Below the pieces are notes generated by a model. The model saw only the letters and a program-made list of their open reading frames with translations. It had not been told where the DNA came from and ran no database searches. Below are positions 62,968-64,000 of a stretch of 64,000 nt of DNA, piece after piece. Each line of letters opens with the position of its first letter. The stretch's first letter is position 1. Position numbers and translations under genes: made by a program. Origin of the DNA: an uncultured Alteromonadaceae bacterium (GTDB lineage Bacteria; Pseudomonadota; Gammaproteobacteria; Enterobacterales; Alteromonadaceae). The stretch covers positions 1 through 64,000 of the forward strand of contig CANMXU010000001.1 of assembly GCA_947501935.1 (NCBI GenBank), written 5' to 3'.

Positions 62968-64000
62968 TTATTTAATAACGGCTTGGCCTTTTTGCCAACG
63001 GTATTTTTTATTCTCGTTAAACGCTTTTAAATCACGTCGGCAAGGCCAGTAATTTTTAATTTTTTCGCCGATAGTGCGACTAGCTGGTACGCCAGTAGCG
63101 GTATTTTTTTGCCAGTTATCGCCAGCTAAAATCATCGTATTTATCAATGTTTGATATTGCGGCTGTTCACTGAGGTTAGTGGTTTCTTGGGGATCAATAG
63201 CCAAGTTAAATAGCTCAAGGCCAATATCACTACGAATTAGCTTCATATCATCACGGCGCATAACTAAACGCTCTTGATGCATCCAAAACAAATCACGTTC
63301 TGGCAACGTAACGCCATTAAAAATAGTGTCGACTAAACTTACGCCATCAAGGGGTTGCTCACCGCTATAGTTAATACCTGCGGCTTGCAGAATAGTAGGT
63401 AATAAATCCATGGTTAACATTGGCTCTGTATTTACTTGCCCAGGGGCAATTTTACCTTTCCAATAAAACAGCGTTGGTACTTTTAAGCCACCTTCGTACA
63501 TAGTAACTTTATGACCGCGTAAATCACCATTAACTTTGCCATGTTTTACGCCAACGGGTTCGCCGCCATTATCAGAGGTAAATATAATTAAGGTATTATC
63601 TTCAATGTTATGTTTTCTCAGCGCACTAAGAATGCGGCCAACACCTTCGTCCATTGAGGTGATCATTTCAGAATAGCGGCGCATATATTCTTTTTTCGGG
63701 TAAACACCGTCAACTTTATACACATAGAAATCATCGGTTCGAATTGCCGGATCATTTGGCCCTTGCATTGGCACATGCACTGCAGCTTCAGGCAGATAAA
63801 TAAAGAATGGCTGGTCGTGTTCTTTGTCGATAAAGTCAACCACAGCGTCATTGAGTAGGTCAGTTACATAACCTTCTTTATTACTCGGCTTGTGATCCTG
63901 CCACCAGTCAATTTCACTTTCAGTATTATGTTTTGAAATAAAATCGATATTACCGTCTAAAAAACCGACAAATTGGTCAAAACCATGCGCTTTCGGCTGA
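62968..64000 (-). CDS. S1-family sulfatase, N-terminus beyond the window
   Basis: This is the C-terminal part (about 344 residues) of a fifth sulfatase. The frame stays open to position 64000, starting in-window with QPKAHGFDQFVGFLDG; the GTG at 63843 is internal, not the start. Visible: VTDLLNDAVVDFIDKEHDQPFFIYLPEAAVHVPMQGP, SDNGGEPVG and GGLKVPTLFYWKGKI, then the C-terminal subdomain (LELFNLAIDPQETTNLSEQP). The formylglycine motif lies off the edge. Its pattern is close to that of the 470-residue sulfatase, so the two may be paralogues with different positional specificity. Confidence 0.9.
   Translation of the reverse strand, partial: QPKAHGFDQFVGFLDGNIDFISKHNTESEIDWWQDHKPSNKEGYVTDLLNDAVVDFIDKEHDQPFFIYLPEAAVHVPMQGPNDPAIRTDDFYVYKVDGVYPKKEYMRRYSEMITSMDEGVGRILSALRKHNIEDNTLIIFTSDNGGEPVGVKHGKVNGDLRGHKVTMYEGGLKVPTLFYWKGKIAPGQVNTEPMLTMDLLPTILQAAGINYSGEQPLDGVSLVDTIFNGVTLPERDLFWMHQERLVMRRDDMKLIRSDIGLELFNLAIDPQETTNLSEQPQYQTLINTMILAGDNWQKNTATGVPASRTIGEKIKNYWPCRRDLKAFNENKKYRWQKGQAVIK

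Noticed and set aside
63841..63843. GTG at 63843 as the start of the last sulfatase
   Set aside because: The same frame continues upstream to 64000 with sulfatase-like sequence, so the gene is cut by the window and the GTG is internal.

Overview
The window reads as a chromosomal segment of a marine, AT-rich gammaproteobacterium of the Alteromonadales, most like Colwelliaceae (Colwellia/Thalassotalea). This is inferred from a complete MSHA type IV pilus locus, MotX of the sodium-driven polar flagellum, a PEP-CTERM protein, the gammaproteobacterial orders rpsF-priB-rpsR-rplI and rlmB-rnr, and a cluster of algal-polysaccharide sulfatases. No rRNA, tRNA, CRISPR array, integrase or complete insertion sequence was seen. 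Layout: (1) 117-16699, minus strand: a PEP-CTERM exported protein, then the MSHA pilus operon. In transcription order it is mshI, mshI2, mshJ, K, L, M, N, E, G, F, B, A, then a gap holding an inverted PglL-type O-oligosaccharyltransferase gene (plus strand), then a second MshA-type pilin, mshC, D, O and P. (2) 16809-18040: a PLP-dependent desulfhydrase/deaminase and a dense intergenic repeat cluster. (3) 18086-25161, minus strand: rplI, rpsR, priB, rpsF, an orphan periplasmic binding protein, rlmB, rnr and motX. (4) 25382-30686: a diguanylate cyclase, an HD-GYP phosphodiesterase, then small accessory genes (two membrane/lipoproteins, a P-loop kinase-like protein, a DUF2971 protein) and a short palindromic repeat. 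(5) 30687-34948: a two-gene RND efflux system. (6) 35248-43940, plus strand: a MoxR-DUF58-BatA-BatB/C-BatD/E operon. (7) 44076-47456: erpA, a DUF6776-type protein, a CLC transporter and hemJ. (8) 47497-64000, minus strand: a polysaccharide-utilisation segment with a SUMF1-fold lipoprotein, a 908-residue modular sulfatase, a 1286-residue modular protein with no recognised catalytic family, three further S1 sulfatases, a GH3 beta-glucosidase and the C-terminal part of a fifth sulfatase cut by the window edge. How the genes work together: MshE carries the c-di-GMP-binding MshEN repeats, and a diguanylate cyclase and an HD-GYP protein lie nearby beside motX. Surface attachment, motility and second-messenger turnover are therefore encoded within 30 kb. 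The pilins are probably glycosylated by the inserted PglL enzyme. The right-hand 16 kb encodes exported enzymes that would desulfate and depolymerise a sulfated algal glycan; no transporter, TonB receptor or regulator for it is visible. All four complete sulfatases carry a Cys-type formylglycine site, but the only FGE-like protein here lacks the catalytic cysteine pair, so maturation must come from elsewhere. Several starts were moved from the longest open frame to a better-supported codon (mshN, mshK, mshI, mshD, mshP, motX, rplI and others); reasons are in the entries.
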